DNA of 51,295 nucleotides from an uncultured Saprospiraceae bacterium (GTDB taxonomy: Bacteria; Bacteroidota; Bacteroidia; Chitinophagales; Saprospiraceae), in contig CALLAW010000006.1 in the NCBI GenBank assembly GCA_938001865.1, positions 1 through 51,295 on the forward strand, written 5' to 3'. Below, in pieces: positions 28,176-35,541 of the stretch (the first letter of the stretch is position 1; every line of letters starts with the position of its first letter). Below the pieces are notes generated by a model. That model was not told the DNA's origin. It saw only the letters and a list, made by a program, of their open reading frames with translations, and ran no database searches. Made by a program: the position numbers and the translations under genes.

Positions 28176-29405
28176 TTACGATCCTACACTAGGAGTAAGC
28201 GAAAACTCTGCCTCCAACTGCCCTTTGATGATATCTTGGAATGTCTCCCGCTCTCTGATAAGATAGTCACGACCATGCAATACCATGACCTCAGGCGGTC
28301 TGAGTCTAGAGTTGTAGTTAGATGCCATCGTATAGCAATATGCCCCAGCATTCCTGAAGACTAAGGTGTCACCCTCTCTGACCTCATTGAGGAGTCTATT
28401 ATCGGCAAAGGTATCGGTCTCACAGATGTTGCCGACGATAGAGTAGAGTTTCTTCTCTCCACTTTGGTTAGAGATATTATCGATATGATGATGTGCATTG
28501 TAGAACATCGGTCTAATCAAGTGATTGAGTCCAGAGTTGATCCCTGCGAAGGTGCATGAGGTCGTTTGCTTTACCACATTTACCTGAGTGAGAAAGTGTC
28601 CAGCATTACTTACCATGAACTTGCCTGGCTCAAATCGTAGCGTGATTTTGGTGTTTTTTTCCTTGCAGTAAGCATTGAATCTATCTGAGAATGCCTTCCC
28701 GAGTTTTTCAATATCAGTAGACATATCACCTTCTTTGTAGGCTATCTTGAACCCACTACCGAGGTCGATAGAGGTGATATCATCAAACTGATCAGCAATA
28801 CCAAAGATGAGATCAGCCACTCTGATGAAGACATCTGTATCTATGATATCTGACCCAGTATGTACATGGATCCCCTCTACATTGATCTTGAGATTCTTGA
28901 CGAGTCTAAGGATATGTGGGAGTTGGTGGATAGAGATCCCAAATTTGCTATCGATATGCCCCACAGAGATCTTCTGATTGCCACCAGCCATGAGGTGTGG
29001 ATTGATCCTGATATGGATTGGATGATCAGGATAATTGACTCCCACCTTCTCTAGTAATGAGAGATTGTCTACTGTGATCCGAGTCTTATACTTGAGTACT
29101 CTGCGGTACTCGTCAAAGCTCACTCCATTAGGTGTGTAGATAATATCCTTCGGGTCAAATCCCGCGTGAAGTCCAAGCTGTACCTCTTGCTCTGAGACAC
29201 AATCTAGCCCCGACCCCATCTCCTTGAAGAGCTTCAAGATAGAGAGGTTAGTAAGGGCCTTACATGCATAGTGGACCTGTAACTGCTCCACATCAAATGC
29301 AGACACGAAGCGGTTGTAATTGTCGATAATCTGATCAGCATCATAGACATACAGAGGGCTACCATACTTATCAGCTAACTCTCTCAGTTGTTCGTTCGGT
29401 ATCAT
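28176..29405 (-). CDS. lysA: Diaminopimelate decarboxylase LysA
   Basis: This 409-residue PLP-dependent decarboxylase catalyses the last step of lysine biosynthesis. It matches Bacteroidota LysA throughout: YGSPLYVYDA, the PLP lysine in HYACKALTNLSIL, GSGLDCVSEQEVQLG, HVHTGSDI, the PLP-phosphate RFEPGKF and the active-site Cys in GNICETDTF. An open frame extends to a GTG at 29429. I chose the ATG at 29405 because a TACCTTTG promoter element covers 29429-29436, placing the transcription start downstream of that GTG. Confidence 0.95.
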   Translation of the reverse strand: MIPNEQLRELADKYGSPLYVYDADQIIDNYNRFVSAFDVEQLQVHYACKALTNLSILKLFKEMGSGLDCVSEQEVQLGLHAGFDPKDIIYTPNGVSFDEYRRVLKYKTRITVDNLSLLEKVGVNYPDHPIHIRINPHLMAGGNQKISVGHIDSKFGISIHQLPHILRLVKNLKINVEGIHVHTGSDIIDTDVFIRVADLIFGIADQFDDITSIDLGSGFKIAYKEGDMSTDIEKLGKAFSDRFNAYCKEKNTKITLRFEPGKFMVSNAGHFLTQVNVVKQTTSCTFAGINSGLNHLIRPMFYNAHHHIDNISNQSGEKKLYSIVGNICETDTFADNRLLNEVREGDTLVFRNAGAYCYTMASNYNSRLRPPEVMVLHGRDYLIRERETFQDIIKGQLEAEFSLTPSVGS

Positions 29406-29723
29406 AGGAATATCATTTTTTAGCAACACAAAGGTAACTAGAATCAGGAAGATAATTATTCTATAGATGTTGCTTGTGACAGCTCAATTATTTTACTTTC
29501 AAGATTTTTTCAGTTACAATAATTGTTTTGTTGTCATCTCTCACATGGATGAGAGAGGTCCCTTATGGTAAATGGCTGACGTCAATCTTGGGTGACGATT
29601 GAGGGTTTGATATTATCTGGTGACCTTTACCATTAGAATCACTAATCTCTAGAGTAGAATAAAAACTCTACTTCGATGAGACGGATGCGATGGTGCCAGT
29701 GTCAAGGAAGTATGTACAGATAT
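29406..29723. other. lysA upstream region with several inverted repeats
   Basis: The stretch between aat and lysA holds the lysA promoter. It also has a 7-bp hairpin (29537-29543 with 29550-29556, loop of six) and a long-range 8-bp repeat (ATGGTAAA at 29565-29572 with TTTACCAT at 29626-29633). No gene was recognised, nor the conserved core of a lysine riboswitch. Confidence 0.5.
29429..29436 (-). promoter_or_regulatory. Bacteroidota -7 element (TACCTTTG) of lysA
   Basis: Perfect TAnnTTTG match on the minus strand. The predicted transcript starts near 29425, giving a leader of about 20 bases to the ATG at 29405. This decides the lysA start. Confidence 0.65.
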
Positions 29724-30434
29724 TTAGACTCTAGTGTCAGGTTGATTGTCATTTGCTGCTAAGCATTCACTGAGGTAGAGTCTAGACTCAAATGCATTCT
29801 TTCTGATCAAGTCCATGTAGGTGCCTCCACCTATCGTCTCAGCTCCCATGCTGAGTAGATGCTCTGTCTCTTGCTGACAATCCACAAGGGTAAATCCTAA
29901 AGTATCCAAGAGATCGCAGAGGTAGATGAGGGCCAGTTTAGAAGTATTAGATTTGTGGGCAAACATTGATTCTCCGCAGAAGATCTTACCGATGCTGACC
30001 CCGTAGAGTCCACCTACGAGTTCGTCACCTTCCCATACTTCTACAGAGTGGGTATAGCCTTGATGGTGGAGAGTGATCATTGATTCTTTGAGAGCATCGA
30101 AGAGCCAAGTCCCTACTTGTAGCTTTCTTGGTATTTGCTGGCAAGCATTGATTACTTGGTCAAATGCTGTATTGATCGTACATCGATAAGTTTTCTTCTT
30201 GATGAGCTGTTTCATGCTCTTACTTATCTTGACCTGACTAGGGTAGAGGACGAGCCTTGGATATGTGTACCACCAGAGGAGTGGATTGTCTTCGTCAGAC
30301 CATGGAAATATCCCTGCTGTATAGCTAAGTATCAGTGTATTGGGATCAGGCTGACCTCCAATGGCTACGATACCATGTTCGTCGACATTATATGGATGTG
30401 GAAAGTAGAGTGGATGAGGTGGTATGACTAACAC
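29724..30434 (-). CDS. aat: Leucyl/phenylalanyl-tRNA-protein transferase Aat
   Basis: Aat adds Leu or Phe to proteins with N-terminal Lys or Arg, marking them for ClpS/ClpAP. The 236-residue protein shows FPHPYNVDEHGIVAIGG, the YTAGIFPWSDEDNPLLWW motif, HSVEVWEGDELVGGLYGVSIGKIFCGESMF and DCQQETEHLLSMGAE. All are diagnostic of the family. The start is GTG at 30434, nine bases after the clpS stop, and no ATG is available. Being next to clpS places both N-degron pathway steps in one transcript. Confidence 0.95.
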   Translation of the reverse strand: MLVIPPHPLYFPHPYNVDEHGIVAIGGQPDPNTLILSYTAGIFPWSDEDNPLLWWYTYPRLVLYPSQVKISKSMKQLIKKKTYRCTINTAFDQVINACQQIPRKLQVGTWLFDALKESMITLHHQGYTHSVEVWEGDELVGGLYGVSIGKIFCGESMFAHKSNTSKLALIYLCDLLDTLGFTLVDCQQETEHLLSMGAETIGGGTYMDLIRKNAFESRLYLSECLAANDNQPDTRV

Positions 30435-30443
30435 GAGTGCAGT

Positions 30444-30734
30444 CTAATCAGTAACCGCAGTCTCTATGACAGCAGAGAGTCCTCTCTCTACTAGAGCATC
30501 TTTGATAGGCTTGAGTTTGTCAAATGGTCCAGTCTTCACAGTAGCTTTGCCCTTATAGTGGACGATCAGAGAGAGCTGCTCTGATTGCTCAAATGTATGG
30601 TGACAGATATCCATCAAGCATTCAATGACCCAATCGAATGTATTGACATCATCATTGTAGACGAGGACCTGGGAGATTGACCCCGTTGTTACAGTTTCTT
30701 CTATTGCTGTTAATTCTTCGAATAGTGTTGACAT
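30444..30734 (-). CDS. clpS: ATP-dependent Clp protease adaptor ClpS
   Basis: ClpS delivers proteins with N-terminal Leu, Phe, Tyr or Trp to the Clp protease. The 96-residue protein contains the signature VLVYNDDVNTFDWVIECLM, a His-rich helix (DICHHTFEQSEQL), the KGKATVKTG turn and a final LVERGLSAVIE. All match the family. The open frame extends upstream to 30824, but the ATG at 30734 gives the normal ClpS length and avoids overlapping the peroxiredoxin gene. Confidence 0.93.
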   Translation of the reverse strand: MSTLFEELTAIEETVTTGSISQVLVYNDDVNTFDWVIECLMDICHHTFEQSEQLSLIVHYKGKATVKTGPFDKLKPIKDALVERGLSAVIETAVTD

Positions 30735-30747
30735 AGCTAATCTTAGT

Positions 30748-31218
30748 TTATCCGAGTTTACTGAGTGTTTCCTTGATCGCTGCAAAGTTAGGCAAATCAC
30801 CTGCACTCTCCAATACCTCAGCATATTTTATGACTCCCTTTTTGTCTATGACAAAGGCACTTCTCTTAGAGACTTTGTTCATACCTAAGACAAATGTGTC
30901 GTAGAGAGTATCATAAGCGACAGACACGTCTCTGTTGAAGTCAGAGAGTAGCGGCATATTGTAAGATTGCTGCTTCTTGAATTCCTCCAAGACGAATGGA
31001 GAGTCGATAGAGATACCAATTACTTCAGCATCGAGAGCATCATACTCACTCTTCTCATCTCTAATCGTACAGAGCTCAGTAGTGCATACTCCTGTAAATG
31101 CTAGAGGAAAGAATAATAACACAACATTCTTACCTTGATAATCTGTAAGGTTAACTGTCTCCTTAGTATCGCTAGTCAAGCTAAATGTCGGTGCCTTGTC
31201 TCCAATCGATAATGCCAT
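30748..31218 (-). CDS. Peroxiredoxin (AhpC/TSA, AhpE/Bcp-like)
   Basis: This 156-residue thiol peroxidase has the active-site motif PLAFTGVCTTELC with peroxidatic Cys45 and a second Cys50. The latter could resolve the sulfenic acid, as in atypical two-Cys enzymes. The N-terminal GDKAPTFSLTSDTKETVNL and the segment VIGISIDSPF are typical of the family. It detoxifies hydrogen and organic peroxides in the cytoplasm. It is 13 bases from clpS and probably heads the prx-clpS-aat transcript. Confidence 0.92.
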   Translation of the reverse strand: MALSIGDKAPTFSLTSDTKETVNLTDYQGKNVVLLFFPLAFTGVCTTELCTIRDEKSEYDALDAEVIGISIDSPFVLEEFKKQQSYNMPLLSDFNRDVSVAYDTLYDTFVLGMNKVSKRSAFVIDKKGVIKYAEVLESAGDLPNFAAIKETLSKLG

Positions 31219-31298
31219 AATGGTGTAGTGTTTTAGGTGAGTTGTCAGTGATTATATCGTGATTCTATTGTCACAAACTCTAACTTAACAACAAAAAC

Positions 31299-31306
31299 CA
31301 AAAGTA
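31299..31306 (-). promoter_or_regulatory. Bacteroidota -7 element (TACTTTTG) of the peroxiredoxin-clpS-aat operon
   Basis: Perfect TAnnTTTG match on the minus strand. It predicts a leader of about 75 bases before the peroxiredoxin ATG at 31218. The -33 element is not clear. Confidence 0.45.
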
Positions 31307-31353
31307 GGTTCTTATTTGCTACATTTACTCTTTCTTTTGTAAAAAAAATGTAA

Positions 31354-32244
31354 TTGCATATCAAATCACATTCCGCCAAGTCCACAGCCTATCTCCAGTT
31401 GCATATCGCTGTTGTGCTCTTTGGCTTCACTGCGATACTTGGTGACTTGATCACATTGGATGCAGTGCCACTTGTCTGGTGGAGGGTCATCTTAGCGGGA
31501 GGGAGTATGCTCTTGATGGTCAAGTTACCCTCTCTGATACGGGATGTCGGTATAGTCCCTATTATTAGATTCGCTGGGATAGGAGTGATTACGGCTCTGC
31601 ACTGGGTCACATTTTACGCAAGTATCAAGTACGCTAATGCCTCGATTGCCCTGGTATGTCTCGCGACGACTTCATTCTTTGTGTCTTTGATAGAGCCACT
31701 CTTACTGCGACGACGAGTGCAGTGGTTAGATGTCGGCATAGGAGTTGTCATCTTTCCGGGTATGTTACTTATCGTGAGCAATCTAGAGGGGGGAATGTTG
31801 ACTGGGGTCTATCTTGGTCTCATCTCAGCATTGCTTGCGGCTACATTCGTCACTCTCAATAAGAAGTATATCGAAGATGCTACTCCTCTTCGGATCACAT
31901 TTATAGAGATGGTCAGTTCTGCTCTCTTTCTGACGGGGGTTGTGTTGTATTGGTACGCCGTGCCTGAGAGTATCTTGCCTACGCAGAGTGATTGGGTCTA
32001 TCTGATCATCCTTGCTCTCCTATGCACGACATTGGCACAGTACTTAGCTATGTCATCACTCCGTCACATTTCAGCATTCAACTCCGTCTTGATTGTCAAT
32101 CTCGAACCAGTCTATGGCATCTTACTTGCAGCACTTATACTGAAGGAATATGATGAGTTAACATTGACATTTTACATCGGTGCTGCCATTATTGTATCTG
32201 TAGTATTTCTGTATCCGTTGCTCAAAAAGAAATTTAATTCTTAA
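31354..32244 (+). CDS. EamA/DMT family transporter
   Basis: This inner-membrane transporter of about 296 residues has roughly ten predicted helices in two EamA repeats (first from LQLHIAVVLFGFTAILGD, second from TGVYLGLISALLAATFV). The second repeat carries the usual NLEPVYGILLAALIL ending. Substrate is unknown; relatives export amino acids or metabolites. The start is unusual: an in-frame ATG at 31348 is followed directly by TAA and then by TTG at 31354, the first usable start codon. Either TTG initiates or codon 2 of the original gene mutated to a stop. Its end overlaps the convergent acyltransferase gene by four bases. Confidence 0.85.
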   Translation: MHIKSHSAKSTAYLQLHIAVVLFGFTAILGDLITLDAVPLVWWRVILAGGSMLLMVKLPSLIRDVGIVPIIRFAGIGVITALHWVTFYASIKYANASIALVCLATTSFFVSLIEPLLLRRRVQWLDVGIGVVIFPGMLLIVSNLEGGMLTGVYLGLISALLAATFVTLNKKYIEDATPLRITFIEMVSSALFLTGVVLYWYAVPESILPTQSDWVYLIILALLCTTLAQYLAMSSLRHISAFNSVLIVNLEPVYGILLAALILKEYDELTLTFYIGAAIIVSVVFLYPLLKKKFNS

Positions 32245-33047
32245 ACACTCATTCTTGTGAATAATTTAAAATTTTGACTCTTGATTTGGTTTTTTCGATT
32301 AAAAGTTAAAACATCAATCGATGATCCAAAATCTAAATCTATATTGAACCCAAGGACTTCACAGTTAAATGAGAAGTACTTTCTGAGAAGTACTGGATAG
32401 TAGGTTCCTCTGGTCTGAAGTGCATGTTTAAGCTCATTGCAAGATTCAAAATGATGATAATTTTGTAAAGAATAGTTATTGGAGCCTGATAATAAACCCT
32501 CTGATGTCTGATATTTTTTATAGATATAATTACAAATCATTTGTTTGGACTCTTCATCAAAACTGCCAGGAATACTTACCGCCCCAATCGTTGAAGTAAT
32601 ATTTGTATTATACGCATATATCTTGTAGATAGTGTTAAGCAACAATAGCAAGTGACTATAGTTTTTTTGATGTTTTGGAATTATGAATGCTCTACCCAAC
32701 TCTAATGAATTTTGTAAGAGGTCAGGTCTTTCGCTAAAGTCAAAATTATTAGAAATAGAAAATGAATCTATGCCAGATAGTCTATAAAGTTCTGGACCAT
32801 AGCCAAGCCTGTAGGCACCAATGATTTCATTATTTTCTTCATCAAGGAGGTAGATATGATAGTAGTCTAAATCATACTGATCTAAGTCTTCTGTGACACT
32901 TGGATCGAGGTAATTCTCAAATGCGATTACTCTTGCTTTTCCAATTTTTTTAAGAGTTTTGACGTCTTCTTTACCTTTAAAAAGATGAACACTAATCTTT
33001 TTTCTTCTATTAATTTCTGTTTCAGTTTTGGAGTTAAGGGCTATCAT
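32241..33047 (-). CDS. GNAT-fold acyltransferase, OlsB/GlsB-like (hemolysin family)
   Basis: This 268-residue protein matches the Acetyltransf_5/OlsB-type pattern. Shared elements are an ENYLDPSVTEDLDQYDLDYYH segment, NNEIIGAYRLGYG, then ELGRAFIIPKHQ and a helix with a later IGAVSIPGSF. Members acylate ornithine or glycine using acyl-ACP in aminolipid synthesis. Bacteroidota GlsB makes lyso-glycine lipids, so that role is possible. The usual partner O-acyltransferase (GlsA/OlsA) is not adjacent. The gene is visibly more A+T- and Lys/Asn-rich than its neighbours. An acyl-homoserine-lactone-synthase-like role is a less likely alternative. Function moderately supported. Confidence 0.65.
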   Translation of the reverse strand: MIALNSKTETEINRRKKISVHLFKGKEDVKTLKKIGKARVIAFENYLDPSVTEDLDQYDLDYYHIYLLDEENNEIIGAYRLGYGPELYRLSGIDSFSISNNFDFSERPDLLQNSLELGRAFIIPKHQKNYSHLLLLLNTIYKIYAYNTNITSTIGAVSIPGSFDEESKQMICNYIYKKYQTSEGLLSGSNNYSLQNYHHFESCNELKHALQTRGTYYPVLLRKYFSFNCEVLGFNIDLDFGSSIDVLTFNRKNQIKSQNFKLFTRMSV

Positions 33048-33353
33048 GATTTTTGTATTATTTGATTAATTGTGTGTCTAAAGTAGAGTGTGATTGAGCT
33101 GTATGTACCTCGAATTGTCCCAACGATCATTTTGATTACCCGAGTGGAATCAATCACCTCACTTTGACCGTTCTAGAGTCTTTTGAGGTTGAGATAGTCA
33201 ATAGACATACTTACAGTCTAAGTATTCTCTAAGACCTTACAGTGGTATTGCATGTCATGATAAGTTGGACTAACTTTATGATGAGGCTGTGCTACTTACT
33301 TGTTTGAAACCCAAGTAGAGCAGTCTTACACAGACTTATAAAATGTGACACCT
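33048..33353. other. Intergenic region between the acyltransferase and tyrosine phosphatase genes
   Basis: The divergent intergenic space contains only a weak 6-bp hairpin (TACTTG and CAAGTA arms, about 33296-33316). No perfect TAnnTTTG element, RNA gene or open frame worth reporting was seen. Confidence 0.4.
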
Positions 33354-33812
33354 ATGAACATACTGATGGTTTGCCTCGGCAATATCTGCAGATCACCTCT
33401 TGCAGAAGGTGTGATGCGACACTTAATCAATCAGAAAGGACTCGACTGGACTGTAGACTCCGCAGGTACGAGTGGATTCCATAATGGCGGCTTACCTGAT
33501 CTGAGATCTATTGAGATTGCCAAAGCATATGGGATAGATATCACCGATCAGAGATCTCGGAAGTTTGTCTTTGAGGACTTTGAGAGATATGATCAGATCT
33601 ATGTGATGGACAGCAATAATTATCAAGATGTCATCAGGCTTGCTACATCAGATGACCATCGATCCAAGGTCTCACTCCTACTCAATGCCACTTATCCTGG
33701 GATGAATCGAGGTGTCCCTGACCCTTATTACGAAGGAGGCTTCGAGGGAGTCTATCGCATGATAGAGAAGGCCTGTCATGATCTCATCAGTCAAGCTGAA
33801 ATGAAAATCTAA
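33354..33812 (+). CDS. Low-molecular-weight protein tyrosine phosphatase
   Basis: This 152-residue cytoplasmic phosphatase has the P-loop CLGNICRS (Cys7 nucleophile, Arg13) directly at the N-terminus. The general-acid Asp lies in VPDPYYEGGFEGVYRMIE. The size and layout are those of small LMW-PTPs. The ATG at 33354 is preferred over a GTG three codons upstream, which adds nothing to the fold. It stands alone on the plus strand; its substrate is unknown. Confidence 0.93.
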   Translation: MNILMVCLGNICRSPLAEGVMRHLINQKGLDWTVDSAGTSGFHNGGLPDLRSIEIAKAYGIDITDQRSRKFVFEDFERYDQIYVMDSNNYQDVIRLATSDDHRSKVSLLLNATYPGMNRGVPDPYYEGGFEGVYRMIEKACHDLISQAEMKI

Positions 33813-34025
33813 GTATCCATTAAAGATTTGCTAAGCGCTGATCGTGGACTGACTTCTAAGTATTCCCTTTAATCCTCAGTTACAAGGGATGTCTTGGTAT
33901 GTAAGTCACTAAGGATCATTCCACTTAGATAAGCGTTGCTGAGAATTGTATTACTTTATACGTAACTTTTGGAATTGTCATTCAGAGGATATCATTCTAC
34001 CATCATATCTTTGAATCAATACAGT

Positions 34026-34712
34026 ATGATGATGAAACAAAATAATATGAAGCTTGCATTGGCAATGCTTATAATCTCAGTACCTCTGGTGAGTTATGGC
34101 CATGATGTGTCGGTTGCAGACCAAGAAATATTGCGTAACGGAGGACTCGGAGCTTACATCAGAGTTGGTGCTACCCATATGCTTACTGGTTATGATCACT
34201 TACTATTTTTGGCAGGAGTGGTTTTTTACCTTAATAACTTCAGAGATATCTTGAAGTTTATCACGGTCTTTACGTTGGGGCACATCATCACCTTAGTAGG
34301 AGCTACATATGCAGGCATCACTGCCAATGAGCATCTCGTAGATGCTGTGATTGCATTAAGTGTATTGTACAAGGGATTTGAGAATTTGGGGGGTTTTGAT
34401 CAGATCGGCATGAAGTCACCACATCTGCTCCTTATGGTAGGTATCTTTGGTTTGATTCATGGTTTTGGATTGTCTACTCGATTTCAATCCTTTGATATCG
34501 GACAAGATCAGTTCTTAGCGAAGATATTATGCTTCAATCTTGGTGTCGAAGTAGGTCAAGTGATTGCATTGATCCCGATAGTGTCAATCATCCTACTCTC
34601 TAGGAAGCACAAGCAGTTTCCGCTATTTTACAAGGCAGTTAACTGGTTCCTTGTATTTGCAGGGATAGCACTTTTTATATTTCAACTCTACGGCTACTTC
34701 AATGAGCACTGA
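34026..34712 (+). CDS. HupE/UreJ-like membrane protein
   Basis: This 228-residue protein starts with a signal-like segment (MKLALAMLIISVPLVSYGHD). It then has the HupE/UreJ_2 pattern: HMLTGYDHLLFLAGVVFY, FTLGHIITL and GLIHGFGLSTR, with about six membrane helices and several membrane-embedded His. Family members are linked to nickel, cobalt or other metal movement, although evidence is limited. The triple ATG at 34026 is a better start than the TTG at 33969. Lying just before a metal-type lipoprotein gene and a Fur-family gene, it probably belongs to the same metal-homeostasis island. No operator was found in front of it. Confidence 0.8.
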   Translation: MMMKQNNMKLALAMLIISVPLVSYGHDVSVADQEILRNGGLGAYIRVGATHMLTGYDHLLFLAGVVFYLNNFRDILKFITVFTLGHIITLVGATYAGITANEHLVDAVIALSVLYKGFENLGGFDQIGMKSPHLLLMVGIFGLIHGFGLSTRFQSFDIGQDQFLAKILCFNLGVEVGQVIALIPIVSIILLSRKHKQFPLFYKAVNWFLVFAGIALFIFQLYGYFNEH

Positions 34713-34836
34713 TCTTGCTGAGAGTGGCAGTTGCCCATCTTGATGTCAAAGGGATTCTTTGAGATGCAGTCAGGTAATGTACTAATCAAGGCCTCCTTAT
34801 CCACTCAAGTCGACCAAATGGTGTAACTGTTCTTTT

Positions 34837-34853
34837 ATGCAACACTGTTGCAT
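34837..34853. promoter_or_regulatory. Fur/Zur-type operator, box 1 (perfect inverted repeat)
   Basis: ATGCAAC-ACT-GTTGCAT is a perfect 7-bp inverted repeat. It shares the 15-base core TGCAACACTRTTGCA with the box at 38425. The repeat covers the presumed -33 TTG (34848-34850) of the downstream promoter, so binding should repress the lipoprotein gene. Confidence 0.75.
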
Positions 34854-34870
34854 GAGTGGAGAATATTGGT

Positions 34871-34878
34871 TATCTTTG
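34871..34878 (+). promoter_or_regulatory. Bacteroidota -7 element (TATCTTTG) of the His-rich lipoprotein gene
   Basis: Perfect TAnnTTTG match, with a TTG 20 bases upstream inside operator box 1, so both promoter parts are present. The predicted leader to the ATG at 34933 is about 51 bases. Confidence 0.7.
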
Positions 34879-34932
34879 TAGTGAAATAATCTATTACGGG
34901 AAGCATGACTTTCCATAACTCAATAACTAATA

Positions 34933-35346
34933 ATGAAAAAATTACAATTCTTTTACATCCTTCCTTTGCTCTGTCTAGGATTACTCACTACAAGCTGTAA
35001 CGATGACGATGAAGGAGAGGATCAAGGCAATACTATTACAATCACGATCGACGAACCTATCGATGGGGAGACAGTGATGGACTGCTCGGATGTACATATC
35101 CATATTGATGTCGTAGCATCGGATGAAAATCACAATGTAGAGGTAGTCCTTCATCCCGAAGGAGATGTATCAGATAGGATCTTAGATATAGATGAGCACG
35201 ATCACGATAAGGAGATTACGATAGAGCAAGAGGTCGATCTCTGTAGTTATCCATCAGGGACATGCTTCCACTTAGAGGTAGAGGCTTGTATCGATCACGA
35301 TTGTGAAGAGAAACAATTTGCAGAAGCAGAATTCTGTATTCAGTAA
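34933..35346 (+). CDS. Small His/acid-rich lipoprotein, putative periplasmic metal binder
   Basis: This 137-residue protein has a lipobox LTTSC (Cys22) followed by an acidic stretch (NDDDEGED), as in surface-exposed Bacteroidota lipoproteins. The remainder looks like one beta-sandwich domain rich in potential metal ligands: DVHIHIDV, DENHNVEV, DEHDHDKE and DHDCEEK. It also has four or more Cys. No family was recognised. An operator box shared with the TonB receptor/Fur region lies over its promoter. A strong terminator follows, making it a single-gene transcript. Binding and passing on of zinc or a similar metal is inference. Confidence 0.75.
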   Translation: MKKLQFFYILPLLCLGLLTTSCNDDDEGEDQGNTITITIDEPIDGETVMDCSDVHIHIDVVASDENHNVEVVLHPEGDVSDRILDIDEHDHDKEITIEQEVDLCSYPSGTCFHLEVEACIDHDCEEKQFAEAEFCIQ

Positions 35347-35372
35347 AAAACAATAACACTAACACTTAATTA

Positions 35373-35416
35373 ATAGGAGTACATTGCAGAGCAGCAATGT
35401 ACTCCTATTTTTTTTT
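35373..35416 (+). terminator. Strong Rho-independent terminator after the His-rich lipoprotein gene
   Basis: A perfect 15-bp stem (35373-35387 with 35394-35408), a six-base loop and a run of nine T. It is the strongest terminator in the window. Confidence 0.95.
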
Positions 35417-35541
35417 GCCCAACCGTGAGTCTTGGTAACCTCAAGCAGAGAAAATGAAAAAGAGTTTGCGTTAAGTAATCACAGAATGTTCACTCTAATA
35501 CACTCACCTCTGCGCAGATGAGATTGCAATATTTTATACTA

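Noticed and set aside
29406-29723. Possible lysine riboswitch upstream of lysA
   Set aside because: I could not find the conserved lysine-riboswitch core. The mapped -7 element also puts the transcription start only about 20 bases before lysA, leaving no room for an aptamer.
33969-34025. TTG-initiated N-terminal extension of the HupE-like protein
   Set aside because: The extension is not signal-like, and the triple ATG at 34026 leads directly into a good signal sequence.
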